64,000 bases of DNA, from positions 372,001 through 436,000 of the forward strand of contig JASANH010000959.1 of assembly GCA_030248295.1 (NCBI GenBank), given 5' to 3'. The notes below the pieces were generated by a model, which searched no databases, had not been told where the DNA came from, and saw only the letters and a program-made list of their open reading frames with translations. Each line of letters opens with the position of its first letter. The stretch's first letter is position 1. Below are positions 22,066 to 33,096 of this stretch, one piece after another. Position numbers and translations under genes: made by a program. This stretch comes from Mesodorylaimus sp. YZB2_4 (Eukaryota > Nematoda > Enoplea > Dorylaimida > Dorylaimidae).

Positions 22066-23869
22066 ACATTGTTTCCAAAAAAGTTTTGACGGTATGACAG
22101 ACTCGAAACTTTTAGACCAGCCAATGCACACATTGGAACCAGGGCTAAGGATGGCTAGTCTACTCGGCCACAACAAAGAGGAGAGGTGGCCCAACATGTT
22201 AGGCACTGCACACAGCGTGTACACACATACTGTATGTATATACGTTGAAAGGTACAGTACTGTAAGCATCAAAACCCTCATAGCTTGCGTTCTGTGTACT
22301 GCTGCTACTGGAACAAGTTCCCTAGAGGATAGGAGGTGTGCTGTTTCACATGAGTAGCCTGACTACGCCGAAGCTGTAGCGCTGCGAGTAAAGTGATATC
22401 GCTTATCGTCAGATGCCCATGTTCCTAAATCTTAGACTTCTCCAAGATAGACCCTAGGGTCTGTTTGTCATTTCTCCAGGGTGCAGCTTCTGCTAGAGTT
22501 CTCTAGAGAAGTCTGGAAATTTATGACCAAATGCAAAATAGAAAGTACAGCCATCAGGAGTTGGATACTTGCTGCGACAGAATCCTCAAATAAGTGAATT
22601 CGTTAATTCTGAACTTACAGTATGCCCACGGTTTCCCAATATTTTTGATCCATAATGGTCAAAAATTAACAAAAGACTTACACGTGGTAAGATAACCCAC
22701 GAAGCTTTAGGGATCGCTTTGAGGCTGGAACCCTAAACCAGCCACCCCGGAGGGCTCAGCTTTAGTGACGCTGCTCAGTGCAAATGTACCACGCCCACCA
22801 GGATTCGATCCCGCAAACTTCCGCTTGCGATCCTGATGTCGTACCACTGAGCTATCAGGGCCACGAAAAGAGAAAAGCTAGCAGCTCACTCAAACTTGGT
22901 CGAGTGTAAAGTGCAGCCCCTCCTTGCCTAAAGGAAGATCATCCCCCTTGCTCTCACTGCACACTGCTTCACACGCTGACCAAGGCTGCGTGTTATCGCA
23001 CGTGTGGCCTGACAAACCGAAATAACCAACTAGGCCGAAAGTTGGATTTCCAGTGTTGAAAGAGTATTGGCGGAGGAACGCTGGATTGCCGTCACGAGCT
23101 TCACGGGTTTTGTTTGACCAATCGGTATTGTAAATAAGGTCAAGACCCGCTTATTATCGTCCGACCCTAACCTCCAGTTACCTGCTATGAGTTTGGAAAA
23201 CGAGTCTACTTCGCTGATATTTCGAGGAAATTAGCCGAGTTGTGTTCTACCAATCACTAGAATCGCAATGTTGTTCATGGATGCTGAGATCATCTAGTAG
23301 CTCCATGCACGACTAGTCGTTCGTTTCGAATTCCGTTTTCTTATTGTAAGTTTTTAGGCTAATTTCACTTGGCGAGGTGTCTTCATGCGAAACACGATTT
23401 TGGAATTGCTCGACATGGAAATTCACGATCCAAGGCCAGCAGTATTTTCAGTCAAGGACTGTCTTTCATGCTGTTCGGAACGGTTATCTGTATTTGCAGA
23501 CAAGCTCACGTAATTAGTTACAGTATGGGACTGGATATTTCAGATGCACTGACTACAGGAAAAATACGCAATACGCACACTTTCACGCATACTTTTTGGA
23601 GTATGCAATTCGTTCATGACGCAATACGCATACGCATTCGAGAAACACGCAAACGGGTCAAAAGTACTGTAGTTTTGCAAGTTCCCACTACTAGAATTTC
23701 AGAAACCTTCTCACACCCGCTCGACTCCAGGATTTTCTGAATTTGCTTCATGCATGCATAAAGACCTGCATTCCCACGTTTACATTCTGCGTAACTTCCA
23801 AGAATGTCAGATTGATTCCAAGATGTGACTGACCCAATTCTCTTGTTTTTAATTTTTTGGGTTGCGCCC
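22066..23869. other. Intergenic, no gene recognised apart from the tRNA-like element
   Basis: No frame has a family signature. An ACGCAT/ATACGC degenerate repeat patch lies at about 23565-23660. Confidence 0.45.
22790..22864 (-). mobile_element. tRNA-like sequence, probable SINE head or tRNA pseudogene
   Basis: On the minus strand an A box (TAGCTCAGTGGTAC) and a B box (GGGATCGAATCC) with a 5-bp T-stem are clear. The acceptor stem does not pair properly and the anticodon arm is malformed. The sequence continues past the tRNA part (GTGGTACATTTGCACTG...), which favours a SINE over a functional tRNA. Confidence 0.6.
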
Positions 23870-24271
23870 TGTGCCGTTCCAGTTCCCCACGGGACTTTCC
23901 TGCCATTTTGTCAATAGCCGGCCAGCAGTCTTGATACGATAAGCAAGGCCGTGAGGTGAACAGCTCTCACAGTAGTTCCCCTCTGTGTGTCTCCACTAGG
24001 AGCATCTCCACATTAGGGCATCTTGTGCCAGCACCAGCATCCCAGGATGATACTGGGCGAGAAGAGGGACCTTCCCGACTGGTGTTTTGGAACCAGTTTC
24101 CTGATTCTTTACTCGTTCGGCATCCGAGTCACCCAGAGCCAGGTGGGCAAGGCCAGCGATGGACTTACTAAACAGCCGTCCTCAGCCGCAACAGAACTGC
24201 GGCCTCCCGGTCAGGGTTGTTGGCCCAAGCAATGTGTGACCAACGCCTTAACTAAGTGAGCCACCGCGGCT
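23870..24271 (-). mobile_element. tRNA-derived SINE, uninterrupted copy
   Basis: Read on the minus strand, it starts with a tRNA-like head (GCCGCGGTGGCTCACTTAGT followed by the GTTGGTC end of the A-box arm) and a T-arm-like CCGCA/TGCGG stem. A body follows that matches the split copy at 10495-12132. Its end adjoins the 3' end of the DDE-like gene relic. Confidence 0.7.
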
Positions 24272-24455
24272 TTCTCGGAGTAATTTCTGCGTAAGGGTCC
24301 ATTTCTAAGTTCTTGGCAACTCTGCTTAATGGGTGGGGCTTGCCATAGTCTGACCGTGACTTATGATCTGACCACTGATCTGACCTTGGGCCAGGGATCA
24401 AAAATATTGCAGGGTCACATCCACCAGGATCATTCTTTGACAACGCCAACAGTCG

Positions 24456-26898
24456 TCAGAGAGACTTGTTTTGGTCGGTGACGATCTCCTTCACATCCAT
24501 ACCGAGGCAGGTGTTGCTTTTGCTAATGGATCGTAGTGTCGCAGCGATCTCCATCGTCGGGCTTTTGTTGTCCGTCTGCCGTTTTTCACCCCTCTCTACC
24601 GAAGCTATGTACCTACAGTACAAATCCAGAATGACACTGCAGCTATCACAGACATTAACAGTGTGACATATCAAACTTACGCTAAACTCTCAGTTTCACC
24701 AGTTTCAGCATGCACGGTCGCCACCACCATGCTCGTCACAGTGCAATACGTTGCAGATTTGCCCTAAAACAGAATAGGTTTATGCTCGCCATGATAAACA
24801 ATTCAGCAAGAGCTCAGTGATATCAGCTACCGTCGCTTCACCCTAACCTACACAGGCCCACATCGAGTTTTCCTTGTTCAGCCGCTGCACTGCCCACTCT
24901 TCTCTGAGGACACACAAGCGAAGGGCACATTTACTGGCGAGTCAAACTGGCCGTCACTTGCCAAAACCACCTTTACATTCCTTTGTTTCAGTGATTCTTC
25001 CATCATTTTTTGCGTCTCTGCGAATGCCTTCAGGACAGTCGGAGCAACGACAGCGCGCTGAATATCGAAGAAGGTCCGCCGGCTAACACCGCGAAGATTC
25101 AAAACCTAGAAGGAAAAGATTTCGAGTTTTTGTTATCCTTCAGTACTGTAATACTGTGGAGTACGCACCCGAAAGAAAAAGTCCAACTTTCGAAGCTGCT
25201 GGCCAGCCAAAATTGCAGCTGATGGAATGAGCGTGTTGATGGCGTATGGATGAGATCGGTGGTAGCCGCTGTGCTGCAACCGTCGAGACAAAGACCACTT
25301 TTTTGATGACGCTCAGCACCAGCGCAAGAAATAACTTGGATGCAACCGGCACCCGCACGCTAAAAAAGTTAAAAGCCGGTCAAGAAACAACACAAGTCTA
25401 ACTTAGCAGTAAATACCTGTATTTGCAGCGAGGAGAAATCGTTCAACTCGTTGCAACCGCTGCGATAGCACTTTGGGCCAATGAGCTTGACCAACTGCGA
25501 CAGTTCAACAATGTATCCTAAAACAACAGAGGCGAATGTAAGACTTGAGTTCGCCAAAAAACTCGTCAGACTCGAAGAGTCAGTCACACTGAATCGTGCT
25601 CCAAAGGCAAAAAGACTTGCGTTTTTCTTGTGCCACTGCAAGTGTAGACATTGACTTCCGAACACGTCTTGGATCGTGCGGCACTCCGATTGTGTCGTTG
25701 TCTTGCACGCCCTTTCTAACGTGAAGCTGACACCGTAATCCGTCGCTGAATGCAGTGTAGTAGTCGTTGGGTAGCAGCGGGGTTGACTGCGAATAGTCGT
25801 ACTGACGCGGGTCTGGTTCCACAGGAACGGCCGTTTGCTGAACCAAATTTGTCATCGCAGACGCGCCCAACAGGTTGCCGCAGTGATCACTGGCATCCAA
25901 ACTTTTCTCGTACAAACTTCGGAAACCGATATCCCTTGGATTCCTCGCCCATAAGTTGGCATGATAATTGGGGTCGTCATCTTCAAACTCATATACGTCC
26001 TCGCCTGCTCTGTCCTCGTGAATATACTCTAAAACGAGAGGTAAGAACATGAGCTATTGTTGAGGCAAATGTATGCACTCTTACCTTCTGGGTCATTTCC
26101 CTCTTCGAAAGTCGCAGCGTGATCGATCTGCAACTGGGCTGGAACAAGCATACTTTCAGTAATTTGACTGTGTCGCTAGACGGCAGCTCAATCTGAATTC
26201 GACTTTGTTTGCTAGATTCGCTCTCAAATTCTTGGAAACGCGCAGCATAACCTGGAGGCGCAAATGGGCACACATACTATTCGCTCTGGGTAAAATCCTT
26301 GGCCTGTCCTGAGGGAGACTAGGATAGGGGCATACGGAAGTAACAGGAACGAGACCGCGCAGTCCACCAAATCCTCAAATATAGAATATTTCCCAGCCAC
26401 ACACAAGGACCGTTTAGACCCACAATCCCAAGAGCAGCCGCACATGTCGGCCGCACCTTAGGCTCATCGTCAGATTGTCCTGGAGCCATATTGCATATAA
26501 TTCAATTTAGACCAGGAACTCGATACCAGGTAACGCCCGACGCCTGCGAACCAAACCTGTACCCCAGCCACCCAGCCTCGGGTCTGGTCACTTGGGAGAG
26601 GCAGACCAGCTCTCTGAACCTGTGCACTGATTCTGTAGATGCAGATAAGGTATACAAGCAGATTACACTTGACTGCCCCTGATAGAAGGTGATCCTACCC
26701 AGCACATTTAGAGCTCAAAAAACCTTGCACAAGTCAAACCAAAATACTTACTTTCTGCGTCGTGCATGGCGGGGACTTGGCCAGTGACTTGACTTTGCCC
26801 GGCGTACTCGACATCCATCCTTTCGCCATCGTCAGCCGAATCCATGTCAACGTTAATTGGCGTGGACGCAGCAGCTGGATTTAGGTCCTCGCCAATGC
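24456..26898 (-). pseudogene. DDE-transposase-like protein gene, spliced but frameshifted and stop-containing
   Basis: Phase-consistent exons: 26898..26752 (acidic), a short exon ending DPE near 26085, then 26030.. (VYEFEDDDPN), 25517..25417 (YIVELSQLVKLIGPKCY), 25359..25169 (AINTLIPSAAILAGQQL), 25105..24935 (SRRTFF, VVLASDGQFDSP), 24763..24681 (GKSATYCTV), 24612..24456 (KSPTMEIAA, VKEIVTDQNKS). This order matches a widespread uncharacterised metazoan family with two conserved acidic motifs, DGxxDSPG and VTD, that I associate with DDE-type transposase-derived proteins, often THAP-linked. Frame breaks: a shift at an A6 run (25299-25304), an in-frame TGA near 25575, and a TGA at 24456 before the expected domain end. 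A diverged copy of the duplicated-unit repeat lies in an intron (about 26290-26640). A 36-codon basic frame at 27014-27124 might be its first exon. Confidence 0.65.
26290..26640. repeat. Diverged third copy of the 3' part of the duplicated unit
   Basis: Shared blocks in order with 21660-22040 and 29220-29560 include AATCCTTG, GACTAGG, AGCAGCCGCAC, TCAGA and CCAGG..., and GAGAGGC(T/A)GACCAG. Divergence is much greater than between the two full copies. It probably represents the older dispersed repeat to which the duplicated unit belongs. Confidence 0.5.
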
Positions 26899-27124
26899 CT
26901 TAATAAAGGTCGAAGAAATCTATCAAATGCACTAACGTGGCCGCGTTGCTCTTGAGGTTCAATAACTTGCTCATATCGTGAAATCGATCATAGTCCGGCT
27001 GTGGCAATTGGATTTAAAGGCTCTTTCTGGGAATGTCGGATGGCTTTAAGCGTTTCTTGTGGTGAGGCCCGAATATTCGTTGCTTCGTAGGTCTTTTGGA
27101 CTGTGGAAAAATATCTTCGTCCAT

Positions 27125-27805
27125 CCTTGAGCCGAATATTAACTACGACTGATGCAGGGTACCAGCACTGCAATCAATTTCGGTGAAGTCAGGCCTGGCA
27201 ACTTCCTGCCGAGATAAGGATGCGAGAATTTATCTCTATTCATTTCCGCCGTTTCCTACAAAATGCAGATATTGCACTAATTATTCCTTATCTGAATGAC
27301 CCGAGACAAATTCGCGGATATACTATAAATTTAAGACAGTGAGATGAACCAATGCGTGAACAATACTGTCGCCAAAACGAGGACTGGATGAAACAACTAG
27401 GTATGTAACTTGTATACTAGAGCACTGGCCGTGCTCATCCGGCCAGCCCCGCTTAGCGAGTCTAAAAATCATGGGTCGGCTCCATTATTATTAAAGGAAA
27501 GGCACGGCGGGTCTATTTGTTTGCCGGCGAAGGCTGAAACATCGTCTTCGCGGCGAATAATCCATCATCACTCAGCGAAGGACAATTATCAAACTAAGAC
27601 AACTACAACTCTGCATACACAAAACATGCTCTCTTACGCAACATACCTTTTAGCTCGGCAAAGTTCTCCAAATTAGCCTCATCAAACGCGCCGCGTTCTC
27701 CCCCTGGACGTCAACCAATCAGAAGCCACCTTGCCGGCCGCGCGACACCTCCCGGCTACTGGTCAATAAGGAGAAAACAGGCCAATCGGTCCCTATATCC
27801 GCCCT
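27125..27805. other. Intergenic, no gene recognised
   Basis: The stretch is GC-richer than average toward 27700, with no reading frame of note. It ends at the left boundary of duplicated copy 2. Confidence 0.4.
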
Positions 27806-29606
27806 TTGAAAACACATGAGACTTTGAAGAGGGTGCACAGTTTGTTCTCAATACTACTGTAGGATGGTATGCACTGTACCAGGATATACACGTCTAGAAT
27901 AAGTTATATTCTCCCAGCTTTGGCACAAGTACGTTTTACGGGTACAAGCTGATGAATTCTGTGTTTGCTGCACAATTTATACACAAAAAATTACAACCAC
28001 CTGTCCAACGAATTTCTAGATTTGATCAGTGGCAAAATCAATTTGAAAGTCTTCTCGCTGCATCCCGACTGACCAAGTAGATGTCTGTCGGGTGCGGAAA
28101 AATACTTCACTAAACTTTCTAAATTATCAAAATATTTTATCGATTCTTCATTCGATTCCAAGAAACACACTTGACCATCCTCATTCGTATAAATGCGAAC
28201 GTTGAAAACCTCGCACCGTCCACGAATGCTCAATGTGCAAAGGGCATTTGGGTGACTAGATCTGCGCAGGAGGTATGCACCGAGGGGAGCCATTCTCAGT
28301 AGGTTATTAGCTTGTTGTTCGTTGAGCTCATAATAGAATGGTAGCGAGTTAGGGTCCATGGCTGCTGACTGGTCGGCGACTGCATAGCTCTGACTGCCGA
28401 GGGCCTCCTGTTTATCGGCTTAAGTAACCCCGCAGTGTTGAAGACTCCGGCAAGGTTTCGTGAAAGCTTATACAATGAATGAGGGAAGGTTACGGTAACC
28501 TTATTACTTATGGCTAGCAAGGCCCCGCGTTTCAACCAGAGGACAGCACAGCCGAATCTAAGCGTAGATAAGAGAAGTTTACCCAGCCGTCCCCGTGCAG
28601 GTTTTGAATTGCTCCCACGTGTGTTCACTTCGAAGATGCGCCCACTCGTTTGTTCACCAAACGTTTACAACAAAGCAAAAACCGATATACGTCATTTTTT
28701 AATTGCGCAACAGCGTTCGTCGAACGGGCGCTAGTAATCTTGAAAATTGCCGAGAAAATGTGTTCTAAGCCGCGACAGCTTTTTAGCAGATTGAACTCTT
28801 TTTCACACCAGTCAGTCTGGCGACGAGCGTTTGGCCGTATTTTTAGTCGAAGTCGCAGACAACTGGCAGAGGCAGGACTCGATGAAAGTGCGCGCGTGCA
28901 AACGATTTATTATCCAACGTGTAACGGAAATGCTGTTCATGCGATCGTAGCGTAGGATAGCCTGGTTCGGCTAACTTGGGGGCTTGGCAGTAGTTTTGGT
29001 TGCGAATGCAGGCTGCTAGATTGGTCAGTTTTGAAAATATTGTAAAAATAATAGTCAGGCAATCCTAAGACTTCCAAGTAGCACGTTGCATGTTTTTTTT
29101 CCATGAGACTGATTATGGGAGTCTCTCCTATTGCCACAATGTCTTACCAGGCTACCACACAGGCGCAATGCCTATGATGTAAACTTCTTCGGTACTGTAA
29201 CTTTTTATCATTAATAGTTGAAATCCTTGACCCGCCCTAGGACAGACTAGGGCTGACCAGAGTATACAGTAGATCGAGCCACAGAAAAAGACCCACGAAC
29301 TCCACGGACACTTCTTGGTATAGTTTACTGTCCCACACCAACAAGGCCGCGTAGACTCACAGTTCGGAAAGCAGCCGCACGTGCCGGCCGTCGAAGGGGT
29401 TCTTGCGGACCTTAGATCGAAGTGCTCATATAGCAGGGCAAGTTCAGACCAGTAACTCTAGACTAGTTCTCTCCCATGCCTGCAACCAGACCAGTCACTC
29501 AACCTCGACCTCGCTCTTGGTCTCGTGCAGGCCCTGACTTAGGAGAGGCTGACCAGTTCCGTGAACGAATAGGCACGAGTAGGCCAGAGGGCATAGTACA
29601 TTATTT
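27806..29606. repeat. 1.8-kb duplicated unit, copy 2
   Basis: Direct-orientation duplicate of 20263-22065 with very few differences. Its right boundary is followed immediately by a perfect 11-bp hairpin (29609-29634) that copy 1 lacks. Confidence 0.9.
27991..28359 (-). CDS. Small SH2-domain protein, copy 2 (SOCS-like SH2)
   Basis: An intact 122-codon frame from ATG 28359 is identical to the protein of copy 1 except Thr for Met at residue 58 and Glu for Lys at residue 72. All SH2 landmarks are kept, including the RR pair in YLLRRSS and the VRIY strand. The copied segment includes the same upstream region with its TATAAGC motif, so both copies may be expressed. Recent duplication, rather than independent insertion, is the simplest reading, though repeat-mediated mobilisation is possible. 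Confidence 0.8.
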   Translation of the reverse strand: MDPNSLPFYYELNEQQANNLLRMAPLGAYLLRRSSHPNALCTLSIRGRCEVFNVRIYTNEDGQVCFLESNEESIKYFDNLESLVKYFSAPDRHLLGQSGCSEKTFKLILPLIKSRNSLDRWL

Positions 29607-29608
29607 AA

Positions 29609-29634
29609 TAAGCAGGCACTACCGTGCCTGCTTA
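29609..29634. repeat. Perfect 11-bp hairpin at the edge of duplicated copy 2
   Basis: TAAGCAGGCAC and GTGCCTGCTTA flank a TACC loop. It starts two or three bases beyond the right end of homology with copy 1. Confidence 0.7.
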
Positions 29635-29889
29635 TACGGGTACTTAATCCATGCCTATTCCATAGTTTAATAAAAGATTATGAGAAAAGAGTCCTTCGAT
29701 CAGAAGGCGAGCATGCAGGGCACACATTTAGTATATATATACTGTATGAAGAGCTGAGTAGCTTATCCTCATGCATGTACGGTGTTTGAAACCTGGTGCT
29801 ATGGTTTTAGACACATGCTCTAGGGTTTCGGAATCCATCAACAACTAATATTTGGGCAACAAGTGCGTAATACATACTGTGGTAATATG

Positions 29890-31220
29890 ACAAAATGAAA
29901 ACAAATTGCCGTCTCCAAAGTGGTGCGGGCTGACAACGAAGGCAATATTGGGGGGGGGGGGGGGGAAACACTAAAAGTGACGACAAAACTGGAAATCTAC
30001 CAAAATGTTGCCTTTTCTTCTCTGATGAATGGCCACTGAAAAAAAGGCCCTCGGCTATACATTTTCCGCCATTGATACATCCAGTGAACAAGCCGGACTC
30101 AATCAGAAATAATGCATCAAAACCGAAAAAGCATAAGGCAAAAAGAGAGACCTGTCATAACAAATCGAATAAACGGGTTTGAGAGAAGCGGGAGCCAACC
30201 TAGTCAGTGTGGTGTTTTGCTGCCTGCTTTGAATGGCGATCTCTAAAGGATTGACCGAGCGCTAAGAAACGCCGCACTGGTGTCCTGGCTACAATCTAAC
30301 ACCCCAAATTGCCTAATTCTAAAACGCGACGTCGTCGTCCAATACGGCTTTCGCACAACTAGGATCGGGCCCAACCAAAATCGTCCTCCGTTTTTCTTTC
30401 ATTCTCACGAGGGATCGTGCAAAGCGGCAATCTGGGCTTCGAGTTGCGAATGGCCCTTGATACCAAAGAACACATTCTTTAAAATCTTGGCGGTTGGGCC
30501 AGGTGGTAAGTTGTGGAGATCTAATGACGCAAGGTATTCGACCCCTGTGATGACAGATAAGAGGAGTTTGTTCGGACAAACGGTCCCCTGTTTAGTTGGG
30601 TGACTTTGATCGGTCGCCACGGCTGACCACCTGGCCATCAGCGGCCAAGATTTTAGAGGATGTGTTGACTGGTACCAAGGGGCATTCGCCACCATTCTCG
30701 ACATGAACTCCGGCCTGCCTCCTGGCGACGTTCCTTCGTAAGAACTTTTAAAAATTTGGGACGATTTCGGTCGACCCGACCCAAGTTGTGCGAAAGACGT
30801 GCTGGCGGATGACGTAGAGCTATAGTTGCGCTGTAAAATTGGGCACTTTGGGGCGCTAGGTAGTAGCCGGGACTCACCTGTGCGGCATTTCTTAGCGCTT
30901 GATATCGCCATTCAAAACAGGCAGCATAAGACTCAGGTTATCTCGTTTCTCGCAATCCCGTTATTGTATTTTTCAAAGCAACTCCCTTTGCTTTTTGTCT
31001 GCTTTTTCCTATTTGATGCATTATCCCAGATTTGGGCCAAAATTGTGAGCTCGATGGCAGAAAATCCATGATAGATACCCGTTTATCTTGCAATGGCCAT
31101 CAATCGGAGAGGGAAAGGCAACGTTTGGATAGATTTCTCATTGGTTTTTTCATTACGTTTTGTGGTTCCCATCAATATTGCTTTTGGTGGCCATCCACAC
31201 AAAATTTTTTCCCATCCGCC
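29890..31220. mobile_element. Long foldback element with about 0.45-kb inverted arms
   Basis: The left arm (about 29895-30390) and the inverted right arm (about 30770-31215) share ordered blocks: GCAATATTG, GAAATCTA, GTTGCCTTT, ATTTTC(C/T)GCCAT, ATAATGCATCAAA, GAAAAAGCA, TGCTGCCTG, TTTGAATGGCGAT, GCGCTAAGAAA, CTTTCGCACAACT and AAATCGTCC. Identity looks like 70-80 percent. The centre is about 0.4 kb. A 168-codon frame (30405-30911) runs through one arm and the centre but has no family motif, so I do not call a gene. Confidence 0.75.
29950..29965. repeat. Poly-G tract (16 nt)
   Basis: Sixteen consecutive G lie in the left foldback arm, where the matching right-arm position (about 31160-31170) has only ATGGG. 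Confidence 0.95.
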
Positions 31221-31692
31221 AAATCTTTCTGTAGAAATATGAAATTGTATTTAATACGCAAGTATGATGAAATATTTTGTGTGTTGCATACGAAAGAAAA
31301 CTTTTTGTCATTAGTCTTCTAGTTGGTAACCTTGCTGTTTCGATGTTTGTTTGATGTACTGTTGTGAGTGCTATGTCTGCCCACCACTGACTTGGATTGC
31401 GTCAGCACATCTCCAAAAAAGCTAAGCGTTCAGGCTATGAAACCCGACTCCGCAAGTATTTTGTTCTATACATGGAAATTGAGACGTCTTTATAGCGACA
31501 TTTCCAAAGGAACAGGAAGACCAATAAATTACTTAAATACGACATTATTTATTATAATTTAATTTTCGACGTTTCGTCTTATCTCAAGACATCATCAGGA
31601 ACTGATAAAAACACATCGTAAGGCGAGCAACGCATCAATGAGCTGGAAACGTATGGTAGCGCACACAATGCTGATTCTCAAGTTGCGACAGC

Positions 31693-32010
31693 CTATTGTA
31701 AAAGCGTGAGTGTTTCAAAGTCCTTCTGCTGATTCAAAGTAGGACGTTTGGTCACAATATGGATGGCTTCTTTGATCTTCAGAAGTTTGTCGGAATTTGC
31801 ACGATCGATAATGCGAAAATCATCACAGCCAGCATCATGTCCCGCTTGAAGCATGTGATCCAAGATAGCCGAATCCGTGGCTCGAACACGTTTCCCCGCT
31901 CGGAAAGAAGTGCTTGTGTGCTCGCCAATTCTCGCGCCCAAGTGTCGGATCGTCTTTTCAACATGGCATTCTTTGGCGTTCTTTGCTACATTCTTTGGCT
32001 GCGCTGCTAT
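31693..32010 (-). pseudogene. Penelope-like retroelement fragment, GIY-YIG endonuclease region
   Basis: The minus-strand frame gives HLGARIGEHTSTSFRAGK, SAILDHMLQAGHDAG, FRIIDRANSDKLLKIKEAI and RPTLNQQKD. This is the C-terminal GIY-YIG endonuclease pattern of Penelope-like retroelements (RI.EH, SAI.DH, F.I, L.IKEA..I, RP.LN). The upstream codons KNAKECHVEKTIRHLGARIG continue it to about 32010. The reverse transcriptase is missing, so this is a 3' relic. Confidence 0.65.
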
Positions 32011-33096
32011 TTCAAAGTGTCAGTAGTGAACGTGAATAAGCATAAGCACACTTGCGATTAGTTTTTTGTGTTTTTAAATCTAAAAGTCGCGTACTTTTAT
32101 TGCTTACTTGAAAAATGTATTCACTTAGTGCTCTTTTACATTTTATCATGACCTTATTTATTGTTATCACAGCTACAGTTAGTCAAGAGGACAAGAAACG
32201 GTAGCAGATCAATCAGCAGTCTGCACTTTGTAGACCATCCTGGTATCCCTTACTCGTACCCCCAATGGTAGAACTTCTAAAAGGGGAGCTAATACTAGAA
32301 GGAGAGCTCACAATAACTTAGCTCCTTTTCTGAGCTGATCGAACATGTGTTTGTTACATTCGTCATTAAAAAATCTGTTTAATGTGATAACCAATGTAAG
32401 TACAACTCAATTACCAAAAAGTTGGAAATGCGAAGAAAGGGAAATGACGTCATATAAAACTCCTGTAATTTCTGTACTGTCGATTACTGTGCGTGAACCT
32501 GGAGAAAGCAGCTAATAGTAGGTCGGTAGCTGTGTTCATGCAGTAACACATATCTAGGCTGTAATTTACTACATGATCTCACCGGGTTCCAATCATTCTC
32601 TACTTTATATTCCCATTTCCTTAAAAAATGAGCAGAAATCTATCAAACTTAATTCTGGCAGTATCAGCGGAAAGAGTTTAGGAAAACAAATCAAACAAAT
32701 AAGGAACATGGCATAAAAATGACGGCAGTTTATACACGCACAGAAAAGACGACGCAAAAAAACAGGATAACTTTCTACAGCACCTACTGTAAAAGGGACA
32801 AAAATCACAGAATACCCACGCTCAAAATCTAACCGCTACATTTTCTGGGATAAGTAAAACCGCACTCCTCAAAAGCAGTCATCGAAAAATTTCTAAAAGG
32901 AACTTCAAGCGTCATGATAAGACATGTCTGAAAAATTATCCAAGAGGTACCGCTCTTGTAAAAAATCCAGCACCCAACGCTCAAGGCAAGAACTGCATCT
33001 CCCATAAATTGTACCTCAAAATTCTCTCAAATTACTTCCCACACAATTCATTGATAAAAATTAGGAAAAAATCCAAACAAATGCGATTTTGTATAG
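32011..33096. other. Intergenic region downstream of the perlecan-like gene, no gene recognised
   Basis: No further Ig, EGF or laminin-G exon could be found on the minus strand in any frame here. The apparent stop of the perlecan-like gene is at 33097. Confidence 0.45.

Noticed and set aside
22790..22864. Functional tRNA gene
   Set aside because: A and B boxes are good, but the acceptor and anticodon arms do not fold properly, so it is listed as SINE-like.
30405..30911. 168-codon minus-strand frame
   Set aside because: It lies across the right arm and centre of the foldback element. Its N-terminal sequence is mirrored in the left arm and it has no family motif.
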